Shown in pieces: positions 19,994-28,893 of a stretch of DNA of 64,000 bases. The DNA is from Celeribacter baekdonensis B30. Lineage in GTDB: Bacteria > Pseudomonadota > Alphaproteobacteria > Rhodobacterales > Rhodobacteraceae. The DNA lies in the NCBI RefSeq assembly GCF_000299875.1, contig NZ_AMRK01000003.1, positions 372,001 through 436,000 on the forward strand. The letters run 5' to 3'. How positions within the stretch are numbered: position 1 is the first letter of the stretch; each line of letters starts with the position of its first letter. The translations under genes were made by a program, and so were the position numbers. The notes under the pieces were generated by a model. That model did not search any database. It was given only the letters and a program-made list of their open reading frames with translations, and had not been told where the DNA came from.

Positions 19994-21451
19994 ATGTCCG
20001 CCACCTCTTCCGCATCCGCCAAAACCTCTCCTGTCGTTACCCGTATCGCCCCCTCGCCCACCGGCGATATGCATATCGGCACCGCCCGCACAGCCCTGTT
20101 CAACTGGCTGTTTGCGCGCGGCCATGGTGGCACGTTTTTGATGCGGATCGAGGACACGGATCGGGCGCGGTCTACCCCCGAGGCAACGCAGGGCATTTTG
20201 GACGGGATGGCGTGGCTGGGCCTGGACTATGACGGCGAGGCGGTAAGCCAATTCGAACGCGCCGGGCGCCACGCCGAGGTCGCGCATCAGATGTTGGCGG
20301 CAGGCACCGCCTATAAGTGTTTTGCCACCCAAGAGGAGATCGAAGCCTTTCGCGAGGCAGCGCGGGCGACGGGCACATCCACGCTCTACCGCAGCCCGTG
20401 GCGTGACGCCGACCCAAGCACCTACCCCGATGCGCCCTATGTGATCCGCATGAAAGCCCCGCGCGAGGGCGTCACCGTGGTGCAAGACGCTGTGCAAGGC
20501 GAGGTGACGTTCAAGAACGAATTGCTTGATGACATGATCGTGTTACGTTCGGATGGCACACCCACCTATATGTTGGCCGTGGTCGTCGATGATCACGACA
20601 TGGGGGTGACCCATGTGATCCGTGGAGATGACCACCTGAGCAACGCTGCACGCCAGATGACGATCTATACTGCGATGGGCTGGCCCCTCCCGGTTTATGC
20701 CCATATCCCTTTGATTTTTGGGCCTGATGGCAAGAAAATGTCGAAACGCCACGGCGCGACCGGGGTCAAGGAATATCAGGCCATGGGTTACCCCGCCGCC
20801 GGGATGCGCAACTATTTGGCACGGCTGGGCTGGAGCCATGGCGATGATGAGTTTTTCACCGATGCGCAGGCGCAAGAGTGGTTTGAACTGGATGGAATCA
20901 ATAAGGCTCCGGCACGGTTTGACACCAAAAAACTTGAAAACATCTGTGGTCAGCATCTTGCGGTGATGGAAGATGCCGAAATCTTGGGCGAAATCATCGG
21001 CTATCTTGCCGCCGCCGGTGAGACAAAATTGACGGATGCACAGCAAACGCGGCTTTTGGCGTCTCTGCCGTTTCTCAAAGGCTCGGCCAAGACATATCCG
21101 CAACTCATTGAAAAAGCACGATTTGCCTTGGTGGATCGACCTGTTTCGATGGATGAAAAGGCGCAAAAACTGGTGGGTTCAGTATCCAACGGTATACTGG
21201 AAGAATTGACGCCGCACCTGCAAAGTGTTAGCTGGGAGCGCGACGCGTTGGAGGAGGCTGTCGGCCGCGTTATGGAGGCGCAAGAGATCGGGTTTGGCAA
21301 GGTGGCCGCGCCTTTGAGATCCGCCCTCGCTGGCCGCAGTGCAACCCCAAGCGTGCTTGATATGATGGTGGTTTTGGGCCGCGACGAAAGCCTCGCCCGG
21401 ATCGCGGATTTTATGGCAAGTGAGCCTGAACAAACGGGCGGGACTGCTTAA
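19994..21451 (+). CDS. gltX: Glutamate--tRNA ligase GltX
   Basis: This 485-residue class I aminoacyl-tRNA synthetase charges tRNA-Glu. The HIGH-type motif appears in [13 protein letters not shown] and the KMSKR loop in GKKMSKRHG. The start at 19994 puts about 15 extra residues ([15 protein letters not shown]) before the conserved core; a later start is not available because no Met or strong RBS follows. Alphaproteobacteria often have two GltX proteins, one for tRNA-Glu and one for tRNA-Gln; which this is cannot be told here. It lies upstream of gltA with 296 bases between. Confidence 0.94.
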   Translation: MSATSSASAKTSPVVTRIAPSPTGDMHIGTARTALFNWLFARGHGGTFLMRIEDTDRARSTPEATQGILDGMAWLGLDYDGEAVSQFERAGRHAEVAHQMLAAGTAYKCFATQEEIEAFREAARATGTSTLYRSPWRDADPSTYPDAPYVIRMKAPREGVTVVQDAVQGEVTFKNELLDDMIVLRSDGTPTYMLAVVVDDHDMGVTHVIRGDDHLSNAARQMTIYTAMGWPLPVYAHIPLIFGPDGKKMSKRHGATGVKEYQAMGYPAAGMRNYLARLGWSHGDDEFFTDAQAQEWFELDGINKAPARFDTKKLENICGQHLAVMEDAEILGEIIGYLAAAGETKLTDAQQTRLLASLPFLKGSAKTYPQLIEKARFALVDRPVSMDEKAQKLVGSVSNGILEELTPHLQSVSWERDALEEAVGRVMEAQEIGFGKVAAPLRSALAGRSATPSVLDMMVVLGRDESLARIADFMASEPEQTGGTA

Positions 21452-21747
21452 TTTGGCCGAAAGACCACCTGAGATCAGGGTCACTTCGGCATGTGGTGAC
21501 CGAAGCGTTTTGGTGACGGTCACATGAGATTTATGCCGAGGCTGGACAGGCTTCGGACGCCCGTAGGGTAAGGCCTCGCAGAATATGCGCCCCCCTCGCC
21601 CGCGGGATCGGAACTGGAACCAGATATGAGGTTCCCAAGCCAAGACGGTGCCCGAGAGTTTCTTGGGCGCTCGCCTGATCACCAACGGCCCTTTGGCGTC
21701 TGCAGACGCGGATCAAAAGGGCACCGTTGCCAACCGAAGGAACGACC

Positions 21748-23043
21748 ATGGCAGACACTCAAAAGACCGCGACCCTGACGCTTGACGGCAAGACTTTCGA
21801 TCTTCCGATTTATTCGCCCACCGTGGGGCCTGACGTGATCGACATCCGAAAACTCTACGGCCAGGCCGGTGTTTTCACTTACGATCCGGGCTTTACCTCC
21901 ACCGCCGCCTGCGACAGTGCCATCACCTTTATCGACGGGGACGAAGGCGTTCTTTTGCACCGGGGCTACACCATCGGTGAACTGGCCGAAAAATCGCATT
22001 TCCTCGAAGTGTGCTACCTGTTGCTTTACGGGGCCCTGCCGACCGCGAAAGAAATGGAAGACTTCGAGGCGCTGGTGACCCGTCACACCATGGTGCATGA
22101 GCAGATGCATAAATTCTTCACCGGCTTCCGTCGTGACGCGCATCCGATGGCCATTATGGTCGGTGTTGTCGGCGCCATGTCTGCCTTCTACCACGACTCG
22201 ATCGACATCGCCGATGCGCATCAGCGCGAAGTGGCGACCATCCGTTTGTTGGCAAAAATGCCGACGATCGCGGCGATGGCCTATAAATACACAATCGGTC
22301 AGCCGATGGTCTACCCGCGCAACGATTTGGATTACGCGTCCAACTTCTTGCACATGTGTTTCTCGGTCCCTGCCGAAGAATATGTGGTGAACCCGATCCT
22401 GGCCCGCGCCATGGACCGGATCTTTACGCTGCATGCCGATCACGAACAAAACGCTTCGACCTCGACCGTGCGTTTGGCCTCCTCTTCGGGTGCCAACCCG
22501 TTCGCCTGTATCGCTGCGGGCATCGCCTGTCTTTGGGGTCCGGCGCATGGTGGTGCCAACCAGGCCTGTCTTGAAATGCTGCGCGAAATTGGCACCGTGG
22601 ACCGTATCCCGGAATACATCGCCCGCGCCAAGGACAAGAACGATCCGTTCCGCCTGATGGGCTTTGGTCACCGCGTTTACAAAAACTTCGATCCCCGCGC
22701 GACGGTGATGAAACAGTCCGCCGACGAGGTTTTGGAACTCTTGGGTGTGGACAACAACCCGACGCTTCAGGTCGCAAAAGAGTTGGAAAAACAAGCGCTT
22801 GCCGATCCGTATTTCCACGACAAGAAACTGTTCCCGAACGTCGATTTCTACTCCGGCATCATTTTGGAGGCCATGGGTTTCCCGACTGCGATGTTCACCC
22901 CGATCTTTGCGCTCTCGCGCACCGTCGGCTGGATTTCGCAGTGGAAAGAGATGATCGAAGATCCGGCGATGAAAATCGGTCGTCCGCGTCAACTTTACAC
23001 CGGCGCAACCGAACGCCCCTATGTGAATGTCGAAGACCGCTAA
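21748..23043 (+). CDS. gltA: Citrate synthase GltA (type II)
   Basis: GltA condenses acetyl-CoA and oxaloacetate into citrate, the entry step of the TCA cycle. The start at 21748 follows GAAGGA at good distance, giving 431 residues. Conserved active-site segments are [15 protein letters not shown] (His) and [14 protein letters not shown] (His), with the catalytic Asp in the C-terminal part. The allosteric N-terminal domain of the hexameric NADH-sensitive type is present. The 296-base leader after gltX contains repeated GGTCAC/GTGACC arms around 21479-21530 that could fold. A terminator follows at 23071-23099. Confidence 0.95.
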   Translation: MADTQKTATLTLDGKTFDLPIYSPTVGPDVIDIRKLYGQAGVFTYDPGFTSTAACDSAITFIDGDEGVLLHRGYTIGELAEKSHFLEVCYLLLYGALPTAKEMEDFEALVTRHTMVHEQMHKFFTGFRRDAHPMAIMVGVVGAMSAFYHDSIDIADAHQREVATIRLLAKMPTIAAMAYKYTIGQPMVYPRNDLDYASNFLHMCFSVPAEEYVVNPILARAMDRIFTLHADHEQNASTSTVRLASSSGANPFACIAAGIACLWGPAHGGANQACLEMLREIGTVDRIPEYIARAKDKNDPFRLMGFGHRVYKNFDPRATVMKQSADEVLELLGVDNNPTLQVAKELEKQALADPYFHDKKLFPNVDFYSGIILEAMGFPTAMFTPIFALSRTVGWISQWKEMIEDPAMKIGRPRQLYTGATERPYVNVEDR

Positions 23044-23070
23044 GATCCTGTCGATTTTCTGAAAAATGCG

Positions 23071-23099
23071 AAACCCGCTTCAAAAGAGGCGGGTTTTTC
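23071..23099 (+). terminator. Intrinsic terminator of gltA
   Basis: AAACCCGC at 23071-23078 pairs with GCGGGTTT at 23089-23096, followed by further T residues. It lies 27 bases after the gltA stop. Confidence 0.85.
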
Positions 23100-23129
23100 T
23101 TTGAGTTTTTTGGCAACTATGGAAACGGA

Positions 23130-23573
23130 TCACGCCGAACCCGCGCGGCGACGCGAGAGCCGCAATCCGTCACGCATGTTGAAGCTCAAAAGCGTGATGG
23201 TGGCGGCGCCAGCCAACGGCTCCACCGTCTGGATGCCCCAATAAGGCAGCCCGCCCTGCCCTTGCATCGCGAGAGGCAAGAGGATGAGCGCAGAGGGCAC
23301 GAGGAAAATGATCCCGTTGAAAGCGATGATCTTCATCCGCTTTTGTTTGGCGCCGATCAGCGGCCCGCGCAGGTTCTGGCCGAGGCGATTGCCGGATAAA
23401 CCTGTCAGGATCAGCATCGGAATGAGCGCCCAAAGACCCCAGGCGATACCGGTTTTTGCCATGACGATGAGGTATTTATCCCCGATTACAATCATCGTGA
23501 CCGTGGCAGCCCAGAAGGTCGCAATGATCAGGAGGGCCGCCGCCCCGAAGGCAGCATGGAATTTGGGCAGCAT
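23130..23573 (-). CDS. Small four-helix membrane protein, MarR-linked
   Basis: I do not recognise this 147-residue protein. The start at 23573 follows GGAG and gives an N-terminal helix (AAFGAAALLIIATFWAATVTM). At least three more hydrophobic segments follow (GIAWGLWALIPMLILTG, IIAFNGIIFLVPSALILLPL, and the C-terminal AGAATITLLSFN). It has no known transporter motif. It is transcribed divergently from the MarR gene across 70 bases that hold a large inverted repeat, so the regulator very likely controls it. A role in export or stress adaptation is possible but only inferred. Confidence 0.7.
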   Translation of the reverse strand: MLPKFHAAFGAAALLIIATFWAATVTMIVIGDKYLIVMAKTGIAWGLWALIPMLILTGLSGNRLGQNLRGPLIGAKQKRMKIIAFNGIIFLVPSALILLPLAMQGQGGLPYWGIQTVEPLAGAATITLLSFNMRDGLRLSRRRAGSA

Positions 23574-23590
23574 GGTGAGTCTCCACATTA

Positions 23591-23624
23591 ATAGCTTGCT
23601 ATATATATTTGCATAGCAAGCTAT
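23591..23624. promoter_or_regulatory. MarR-type operator: perfect 12-bp inverted repeat
   Basis: ATAGCTTGCTAT at 23591-23602 and its exact reverse complement at 23613-23624 are separated by 10 bases. Each arm contains its own near-palindrome (TAGCTTGCTA and TAGCAAGCTA), so two regulator dimers could bind 22 bp apart, on one face of the helix. The site lies between the divergent membrane-protein and MarR genes and is the likely operator for both. Confidence 0.75.
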
Positions 23625-23643
23625 ATTGTGAAAAACAAGCCTC

Positions 23644-24084
23644 ATGACACAGACTAAATTTTCCCGCGCGCACTCCGAAGGCTATCAGGTGAACCACATG
23701 GCCCGGCTCTTCATCCGTGCCATTCAGGACCGGATCAAACCACTGGGCCTGTCCACCGGCACCTTCCCCGTGATGCTGGCGCTTTGGGAGAAAGAGGGCC
23801 AAACGCAGCGCGAGCTGGTGCGGGAGCTGGGCGTCGAACAGGCGACCATGGCCAACACGCTGTCGCGGATGGAGCGGGACGGTTTGGTGATCCGGCGCGC
23901 GCATGAGGCGGATGCACGGGTGCAGACCGTCTGGCTGACGGAACGCGCGCGGGGGCTCAGAGACCCTGCGATCGAGGAGGCGACTGAGGTCAATGATCTG
24001 GCGACCCAAGGCATGAGCGATCAGGAGCGCGCCGATTTCACCGCGCTGATGGCAAAGGTCGTCGCAAACCTGTCTGAGACTTAA
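23644..24084 (+). CDS. MarR-family transcriptional regulator
   Basis: This is a 146-residue winged-helix regulator. The recognition region is TQRELVRELGVEQATMANTLSRMERDGLVIRR, and the wing carries DARVQTVWLTERA. MarR proteins bind palindromes as dimers and release on binding small phenolic or other ligands. The strong palindrome at 23591-23624 lies 20 bases before the start. Its stop codon overlaps that of the convergent enoyl-CoA hydratase gene by three bases. The ligand is unknown. Confidence 0.9.
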   Translation: MTQTKFSRAHSEGYQVNHMARLFIRAIQDRIKPLGLSTGTFPVMLALWEKEGQTQRELVRELGVEQATMANTLSRMERDGLVIRRAHEADARVQTVWLTERARGLRDPAIEEATEVNDLATQGMSDQERADFTALMAKVVANLSET

Positions 24085-24857
24085 CGACCTTCATATTTGG
24101 GTTTGCGCTTTTCCAAAAAGGCGATGACACCCTCTTTGAAATCGCGGGTTTGGCCGCAGTGGTTTTGCAACTTCGCCTCAAGGGTCAATTGCTGGGCCAG
24201 AGTGTTGTCATAGGAGGCATGCATGGCCTCTTTGAGGTGGCGATAGGACACGGTCGGGCCCTTGGCCAGATACCCGGCCCGCGCGCGCCAATGAGCGTCG
24301 AAATCGGCGTCAGGCACGGCCTCGTAAATCATACCCCATTGCATCGCCTGAGCCGCCGAAATTTCATCGGCAAACAGCGACGCCCCCATGGCACGCGCCA
24401 GCCCGACCAAACGTGGTAAAACATAGGTGCCACCCGCATCCGGGATCAGGCCGATGCGCGAAAAGGCTTGAACGAAGACCGCGGATTGGCTGGCGATCAC
24501 CACGTCACAGGCCAGCGCCAAAGAGGCCCCTGCCCCTGCCGCAGCGCCATTGACAGCGGCGATGGTGGGCACCGGACTGTCATGAATGGCGTGGAGCATC
24601 GGCTCATATTCATCGCGCAGCGTACGTTCCAGATCGGCGGTGGCGGCATTCACCCCATCGCCCAAATCCTGACCGGAACAAAACGCGCGGCCCTCGCCGG
24701 TCAACACAACCACCCGCGCCGATTTGGCGGCGTCGCGCACCGCATGGGTGATTTCCGCGCGCATCTGGGTGTTGAGCGCATTCATCACCTCGGGGCGATT
24801 GAGGGTGACGACGGCAATGTCGTCCGCCTGCTCAAAGCGAATTGTGTCGTACTGCAT
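24081..24857 (-). CDS. Enoyl-CoA hydratase/isomerase family protein (PaaG-like)
   Basis: This is a 258-residue crotonase-fold enzyme from the ATG at 24857, preceded by GGGAGAG. The oxyanion-hole segments are TGEGRAFCSGQDL (about residue 60) and GAAAGAGASLALACD (about residue 105). The FSRIGLIPDAGGTYVLPRLVG segment with Asp is typical of PaaG-type 1,2-epoxyphenylacetyl-CoA isomerases and related isomerases. No other phenylacetate genes are nearby, so a general 2,3-enoyl-CoA role is also possible. It is convergent with the MarR gene. Confidence 0.85.
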   Translation of the reverse strand: MQYDTIRFEQADDIAVVTLNRPEVMNALNTQMRAEITHAVRDAAKSARVVVLTGEGRAFCSGQDLGDGVNAATADLERTLRDEYEPMLHAIHDSPVPTIAAVNGAAAGAGASLALACDVVIASQSAVFVQAFSRIGLIPDAGGTYVLPRLVGLARAMGASLFADEISAAQAMQWGMIYEAVPDADFDAHWRARAGYLAKGPTVSYRHLKEAMHASYDNTLAQQLTLEAKLQNHCGQTRDFKEGVIAFLEKRKPKYEGR

Positions 24858-24959
24858 GGACGTCTCTCTCCCTGATTGGTTGCCCCAAAGATAGGCATCG
24901 CGGCGCCAAAAGGAAGAGAGACGCTCCGTCATCGTGCAAGTTTCATGACTGACGTCTCA

Positions 24960-25520
24960 TCAAAGACCAAACAGCGCGGAACTTCGGTCAGGCACATCGG
25001 GGTTGGCCTGCCGTCTGCGCATCACGGCGCGGATCACCGCCAAGGCGGTTTCATCGGGGCGCGCCTCAAGGCGGATGTAGCGCGAGCCATCGCGGTTGCG
25101 TTCCAAAAGCCCGTCCTCAATCAAAGAACGGCGGATTTGGGCGGCATCGCGAAAGGTGGTCATGGTGTCGAACAGATCGGAAATCTCGCGCTCAGAGAAC
25201 ACGTGGCGCGGCGGCACCTGAGCCCAGAGCGCCCAAAGCCCGTGTTGACGAACCTTGCGTTTGGTCGACCATGAGGTCAAACGCCCAGTCTCATCAAACC
25301 TCGCCAAAGCGCGTGACACGGCCCGTCCTTCGGCGGCCATGATCGGTTCGACGCCGATTTGAGTGGCTTTGAGATGTTGAAAATTGCGATAGCCCCCGGC
25401 GCGGGCAATCGCATTCAACAGCGATTGATGCGGCGGGGCCGTGTCGCCCAGATCGGATTTGAGCGCACGCGCAAAGGCGGACACGTCGGGAAGGGTGAGT
25501 GAAATCACGTCACGAGTCAT
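24960..25520 (-). CDS. DUF2087 domain-containing protein
   Basis: The 186-residue protein starts at 25520 after GGAGAGAA. The C-terminal 90 residues resemble DUF2087 (FSEREISDLFDTMTTFRD, then RRSLIEDGLLERNRDGSRYIRL), a winged-helix-like domain often found in presumed transcriptional regulators. The N-terminal half (SLLNAIARAGGYRNFQHLKA) resembles a short helical domain linked to nucleic-acid binding. Function is unknown. It is a single gene, followed by the convergent or codirectional fatty-acid gene 100 bases away. Confidence 0.75.
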   Translation of the reverse strand: MTRDVISLTLPDVSAFARALKSDLGDTAPPHQSLLNAIARAGGYRNFQHLKATQIGVEPIMAAEGRAVSRALARFDETGRLTSWSTKRKVRQHGLWALWAQVPPRHVFSEREISDLFDTMTTFRDAAQIRRSLIEDGLLERNRDGSRYIRLEARPDETALAVIRAVMRRRQANPDVPDRSSALFGL

Positions 25521-25581
25521 CGGTTCTCTCCGTTGATCGCGTCTGTTACATCGTGCGGGAGCTGTCCTTGCCACGCTCAAG

Positions 25582-25613
25582 ACGCGCGGAAACCGGGAGT
25601 GTTCAAAGGCTTA
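25582..25613 (+). repeat. Dispersed 32-bp repeat, copy 2
   Basis: This sequence matches 7205-7236 at 27 of 32 positions, including GTGTTCAAAGGCTTA. It lies in the 232-base gap between ccmH and the DUF2087 gene. I see nothing else in that gap apart from the ccmH terminator. Confidence 0.5.
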
Positions 25614-25683
25614 AACAGGTTCAGCGTATTTCCATGTGGAAACGACAGCGACTCGGTGAACTGCGGACCGTGGCACGGGTATA

Positions 25684-25720
25684 CAAAACCCCGCCCTGCG
25701 ATGGCAAGCGGCGGGGGTTT
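25684..25720 (-). terminator. Terminator of ccmF-ccmH
   Basis: On the minus strand AAACCCCCGCC pairs with GGCGGGGTTTT across a 14-base loop and ends in a short T run. It lies 32 bases after the ccmH stop. Confidence 0.7.
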
Positions 25721-25752
25721 GAGTATTTGGATCACGATAAAAGACGCGGGAT

Positions 25753-26202
25753 TTAATCGTTCAAAAGCGCCTGTAGCCGCTTTTCTTCGTCATCGGTCAG
25801 CTCGGATTGTTCGGGTTCCGATTGCCGACGACGCAAAAAACCAAAACCGATGCCAAGCGCGATGATCAACATGGCGGGGCCTGCGATCCACAGGAGTTTA
25901 TTGGCCCCGGTCAGGGTCGGCTTCAACAGCACATATTCACCATAACGATCGACGATATAGGCCACGGTTTCCTCATTGCTGTCGCCCGCGACAAGGCGTT
26001 CGCGGACCAAAAGCCTCAGGTCTTTGGCCAGAGTCGCGTTGCTCTCGTCGATGTTTTCATTGCGACACACAAGACAGCGCAGCCCTTGAGAAATCTCACG
26101 GGCGCGCGATTCCATCACCGGATCGGGCAGAACCTCGTCGGGTTGCACCGCGTAAAGTGGCGTGGCGAGGAGCAGCGCGAGGGCAAGGATCAGGCGTTTC
26201 AT
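25753..26202 (-). CDS. ccmH: Cytochrome c maturation protein CcmH
   Basis: CcmH reduces the disulfide of apocytochrome c CxxCH motifs in the periplasm so that heme can be attached. The 149-residue protein has a signal peptide (MKRLILALALLLATPLYA), the redox motif Cys43-x-x-Cys46 in GLRCLVCRNENI, and a C-terminal membrane helix (LLWIAGPAMLIIALGIGF). It lacks the TPR extension of long CcmH proteins; that part is normally a separate gene, CcmI, which is not seen here. The start overlaps the ccmF stop by four bases. The many c-type cytochromes of the sox cluster depend on this pathway. Confidence 0.94.
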   Translation of the reverse strand: MKRLILALALLLATPLYAVQPDEVLPDPVMESRAREISQGLRCLVCRNENIDESNATLAKDLRLLVRERLVAGDSNEETVAYIVDRYGEYVLLKPTLTGANKLLWIAGPAMLIIALGIGFGFLRRRQSEPEQSELTDDEEKRLQALLND

Positions 26203-28175
26203 TCGGCGGGCACTCCTTTTGGGGCAGAGGCCAGCGATTTTTTGCGCGCGCCCGCCGCGACCCGGTAACGGCGATCCGTGAGGGAGAGAACGCCGCCAAA
26301 GGCCATGATCAACGTGCCGCCCCAAATCCAGTTGGCCAGCGGTTTGATATAGGTGCGCACGGCCCAGCCACCGTTGGATTGCACATCCCCGATCACCAGA
26401 TAGACATCGCGCAAAAAGCCGTTGTCGATCCCGGCCTCGGTGGTCGGCATTTGCGCCACCGGGTAGGAACGTTTTTCGGGGTGCAACGTGGCGACTTTTT
26501 GGGGGCCTTCAAACACCGACATGGCGGCCATGGTGGTGAGGTAATTCGGCCCCTGTTTGCGTTCGACCGCATCAAGCGTGATGGTGTAGCCCGCGACATC
26601 AAAAGTTTCACCAATCTGCACGACACGGATGTCTTCGACAGTCCAGGCCGTCAGCCCGGCGATGCCCGCGATGGTGATGCCGAGGCCGCCATGAGCGAAC
26701 AAGCGCCCCCAATCGGCGCGCGGCAGACGGAACAGCCGCGACAGATTGCGGTTTTTACCGAGCTTCAGAACGATGTCTTGGATGGCGCCCGCAACGACCC
26801 AAGTGCCAAGGCCAAGACCGATGGGCGCAAGGAGGGTCTTTTGCGTTTGCATCGACCAGATCAGCCCCATGACCGCAAGCGTCAGGATCAGCGCCGGGAT
26901 GAGCCTTTTCAGCGCCGCCCCAAGGCGCGCGCGTTTCCACGGCAGGATCGCGCCGATGGGCAAGACCACGGCCAGCATGGTGAAAAACGGCGTGAAGGCG
27001 GCGTTGAAAAACGGCGCGCCGACAGAGAGTTTGCGCGCCCAGAAGGCTTCGGCCACCAAGGGCCAGATTGTGCCGGTGAAGACAACCAGAGCCGCAACGG
27101 CAAGCAGGATGTTGTTCACCACCAAAGCGCTTTCGCGCGAGACCATGGAGAACACGCCCTTGGCGCTCATCACATTGGCGCGCAAGGAGAACAGGAGCAA
27201 CGCACCGCCCATGAAAAAGGCCAAGATCATCAGGATGAAAATGCCGCGTTCGGGATCATTGGCAAAAGCATGAACCGAGGTGATCACGCCCGAGCGCACG
27301 AGAAACGTGCCAATAAGCGAGAAGCCGAAGGCCAAAATGGCCAGCAAAATGGTCCAGCTTTTGAGCGCCTCGCGTTTTTCCACAACGATAGCGGAATGCA
27401 GCAGCGCGGCAGCAAAAAGCCAAGGCATGAAAGACGCGTTTTCGACCGGATCCCAGAACCAAAAGCCGCCCCAGCCAAGCTCATAATACGCCCACCACGA
27501 GCCAAGGCCGATGCCGATGGTGAGGAAAATCCACGCCGCCAAGGTCCAGGGACGCACCCAGCGGCCCCATGCGGCATCCACCCGGCCTTCGAGCAAAGCG
27601 GCGACGGCGAAGGAGAAGGTCATCGAGAGACCAACATAGCCGAGATAGAGGAACGGCGGGTGAAAGGCGAGGCCCGGGTCTTGCAACAGCGGATTAAGGT
27701 CTTCGCCATTCATTGGAGGGAATTCGAGACGAGTGAACGGGTTGGACGTGAACAGGATAAAGGCCAGAAACGCCAAACCAATCGAGCCTTGAACCCCCAA
27801 AACCCGCGCCCGCAATGTGTCCGGCAGGTTGCTGCCAAACAGCGCCGCCGCTGCACCGAAAAGGGCCAAAATCAGCACCCAAAGCAACATCGAGCCTTCG
27901 TGGTTGCCCCAAACGCCGGAGACTTTGTACAGCATCGGTTTGAGCGTGTGCGAGTTGGCCACCACCACTTTGAGCGAGAAATCCGAGGTGACGAAGGCGT
28001 AGGTCAACGCGCCAAAAGAGAAGGCAATCAACACAAGTTGCACCAAAGCCGCCGGTTCGCCCACGGCCATCAGGGCTCGTTTGCCCATTTGCGCGCCCCA
28101 GAGCGGCAAAACGGTTTGAGCGATTGCCACGACAAAGGCCATGACGAGGGCAAAATGTCCTAGTTCTACGAGCAT
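26199..28175 (-). CDS. ccmF: Heme lyase subunit CcmF
   Basis: CcmF, with CcmH, ligates heme to apocytochrome c at the periplasmic face of the inner membrane. The 658-residue protein has about 15 membrane helices and the tryptophan-rich WWD-type motif (WGGFWFWDPVEN). Other typical parts are GSMLLWVLILALFG with WGNHEGS and a conserved periplasmic loop near the C-terminus. It is preceded by a strong terminator at 28283-28309, so it probably has its own promoter in the 107 bases between that terminator and its start. It is translationally coupled to ccmH. Confidence 0.95.
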   Translation of the reverse strand: MLVELGHFALVMAFVVAIAQTVLPLWGAQMGKRALMAVGEPAALVQLVLIAFSFGALTYAFVTSDFSLKVVVANSHTLKPMLYKVSGVWGNHEGSMLLWVLILALFGAAAALFGSNLPDTLRARVLGVQGSIGLAFLAFILFTSNPFTRLEFPPMNGEDLNPLLQDPGLAFHPPFLYLGYVGLSMTFSFAVAALLEGRVDAAWGRWVRPWTLAAWIFLTIGIGLGSWWAYYELGWGGFWFWDPVENASFMPWLFAAALLHSAIVVEKREALKSWTILLAILAFGFSLIGTFLVRSGVITSVHAFANDPERGIFILMILAFFMGGALLLFSLRANVMSAKGVFSMVSRESALVVNNILLAVAALVVFTGTIWPLVAEAFWARKLSVGAPFFNAAFTPFFTMLAVVLPIGAILPWKRARLGAALKRLIPALILTLAVMGLIWSMQTQKTLLAPIGLGLGTWVVAGAIQDIVLKLGKNRNLSRLFRLPRADWGRLFAHGGLGITIAGIAGLTAWTVEDIRVVQIGETFDVAGYTITLDAVERKQGPNYLTTMAAMSVFEGPQKVATLHPEKRSYPVAQMPTTEAGIDNGFLRDVYLVIGDVQSNGGWAVRTYIKPLANWIWGGTLIMAFGGVLSLTDRRYRVAAGARKKSLASAPKGVPAE

Positions 28176-28282
28176 GTGCGTCTCCCTTTTGCGACTGTTC
28201 TACCCGGTTGTGGGCGACCCGCCAATGGGCTGCGCGCGCATGTCGCAAGCGGATGCAACGAGACCCGCGACCAAAGCACAAG

Positions 28283-28309
28283 AAAAAGGGGCCAAAGCGG
28301 CCCCTTTTC
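28283..28309 (-). terminator. Strong terminator separating the lysis cassette from ccmF
   Basis: AAAAGGGGCC pairs perfectly with GGCCCCTTTT around a 5-base loop; on the minus strand it ends in five T residues. It lies between the 140-residue membrane protein gene and ccmF and should end transcripts coming from argC-ccmE and the lysis genes. Confidence 0.88.
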
Positions 28310-28332
28310 CGTCTCACCCCACCCCCTTGTCG

Positions 28333-28755
28333 CTAAAGCAACAAAAGGACCCCAAGAGAGACAAACAACGCGCCAAACACCGGCCAAAGAAAGGCGAGGC
28401 CGCGCAGACCAAAGGAGCCTTGGATCACCGAAAAGTGAAGCACCGCCCCGGAGATCAGCAGTGAGAGGAACAAAAACAACGCCGCCGCTTCGGCTCCCCA
28501 TGCCGGATTGTCAGCGATTTGCATCAACCACCACCAGCCGATGGTCAATCCAGACCCCGCCCACGACAGCGACATGCCAAGCGCCAAAGGCGTGGCGCGC
28601 ACCTGCCAGAGCCATAAAAACGTCACCGAAATCAGCAACGCCATCAAGGCAATGGCCCCGTAGGCGATCAACATTGCCTGTTCATATCCGACGGTCTGCA
28701 CCGCCAAAAACGCCGCTACGACAACCACGGCGTAAAGAATTGCGACCTGTTTCAT
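28333..28755 (-). CDS. Uncharacterised multi-helix membrane protein in the ccm/lysis locus
   Basis: I do not recognise a family for this 140-residue protein. It has five hydrophobic segments (for example MKQVAILYAVVVVAAFLAVQTV, LIAYGAIALMALLISVTFLWLW and LFLFLSLLISGAVLHF) and almost no soluble domain. Its ATG overlaps the TGA of the 45-residue gene upstream (ATGA), so it belongs to the lysis cassette transcript, and a strong terminator follows 24 bases later. It could be a membrane accessory of lysis or of cytochrome maturation. The coupling argues for the former; only context supports this. Confidence 0.75.
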   Translation of the reverse strand: MKQVAILYAVVVVAAFLAVQTVGYEQAMLIAYGAIALMALLISVTFLWLWQVRATPLALGMSLSWAGSGLTIGWWWLMQIADNPAWGAEAAALFLFLSLLISGAVLHFSVIQGSFGLRGLAFLWPVFGALFVSLGVLLLL

Positions 28756-28889
28756 TGTTCAAGCATCTCCTTGACGACCGCGTCCAATGCGGCGGCGGCC
28801 TCGCGGTTTTGGCGCAACGCCGTGGCAAGGGCTTCGCCCCACCAGAGCCTGCGAAGTTTGGTCCACATCTTGCGAAAGGGATCTGTCAT
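28752..28889 (-). CDS. 45-residue charged small protein of the lysis cassette
   Basis: This short frame encodes 45 residues beginning MTDPFRKMWTKLRRLWWGE. A GAGGGG ribosome site lies eight bases before the ATG. The gene starts four bases after the upstream 58-residue gene and its stop overlaps the next start, so it is held in a tight chain of coupled genes. The N-terminus is strongly basic with three Trp residues, and the rest is a predicted Ala-rich amphipathic helix. It has no membrane segment. It is too small and helical to be CcmD. Function is unknown; a holin regulator is one possibility. Confidence 0.6.
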   Translation of the reverse strand: MTDPFRKMWTKLRRLWWGEALATALRQNREAAAALDAVVKEMLEQ

Positions 28890-28893
28890 CACG

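Noticed and set aside
26157-28163. Long plus-strand open frame (668 codons) opposite ccmF
   Set aside because: It is antisense to a clear CcmF, rich in Arg, His, Gln and Lys, has no domain and arises from biased codon use in the real gene.
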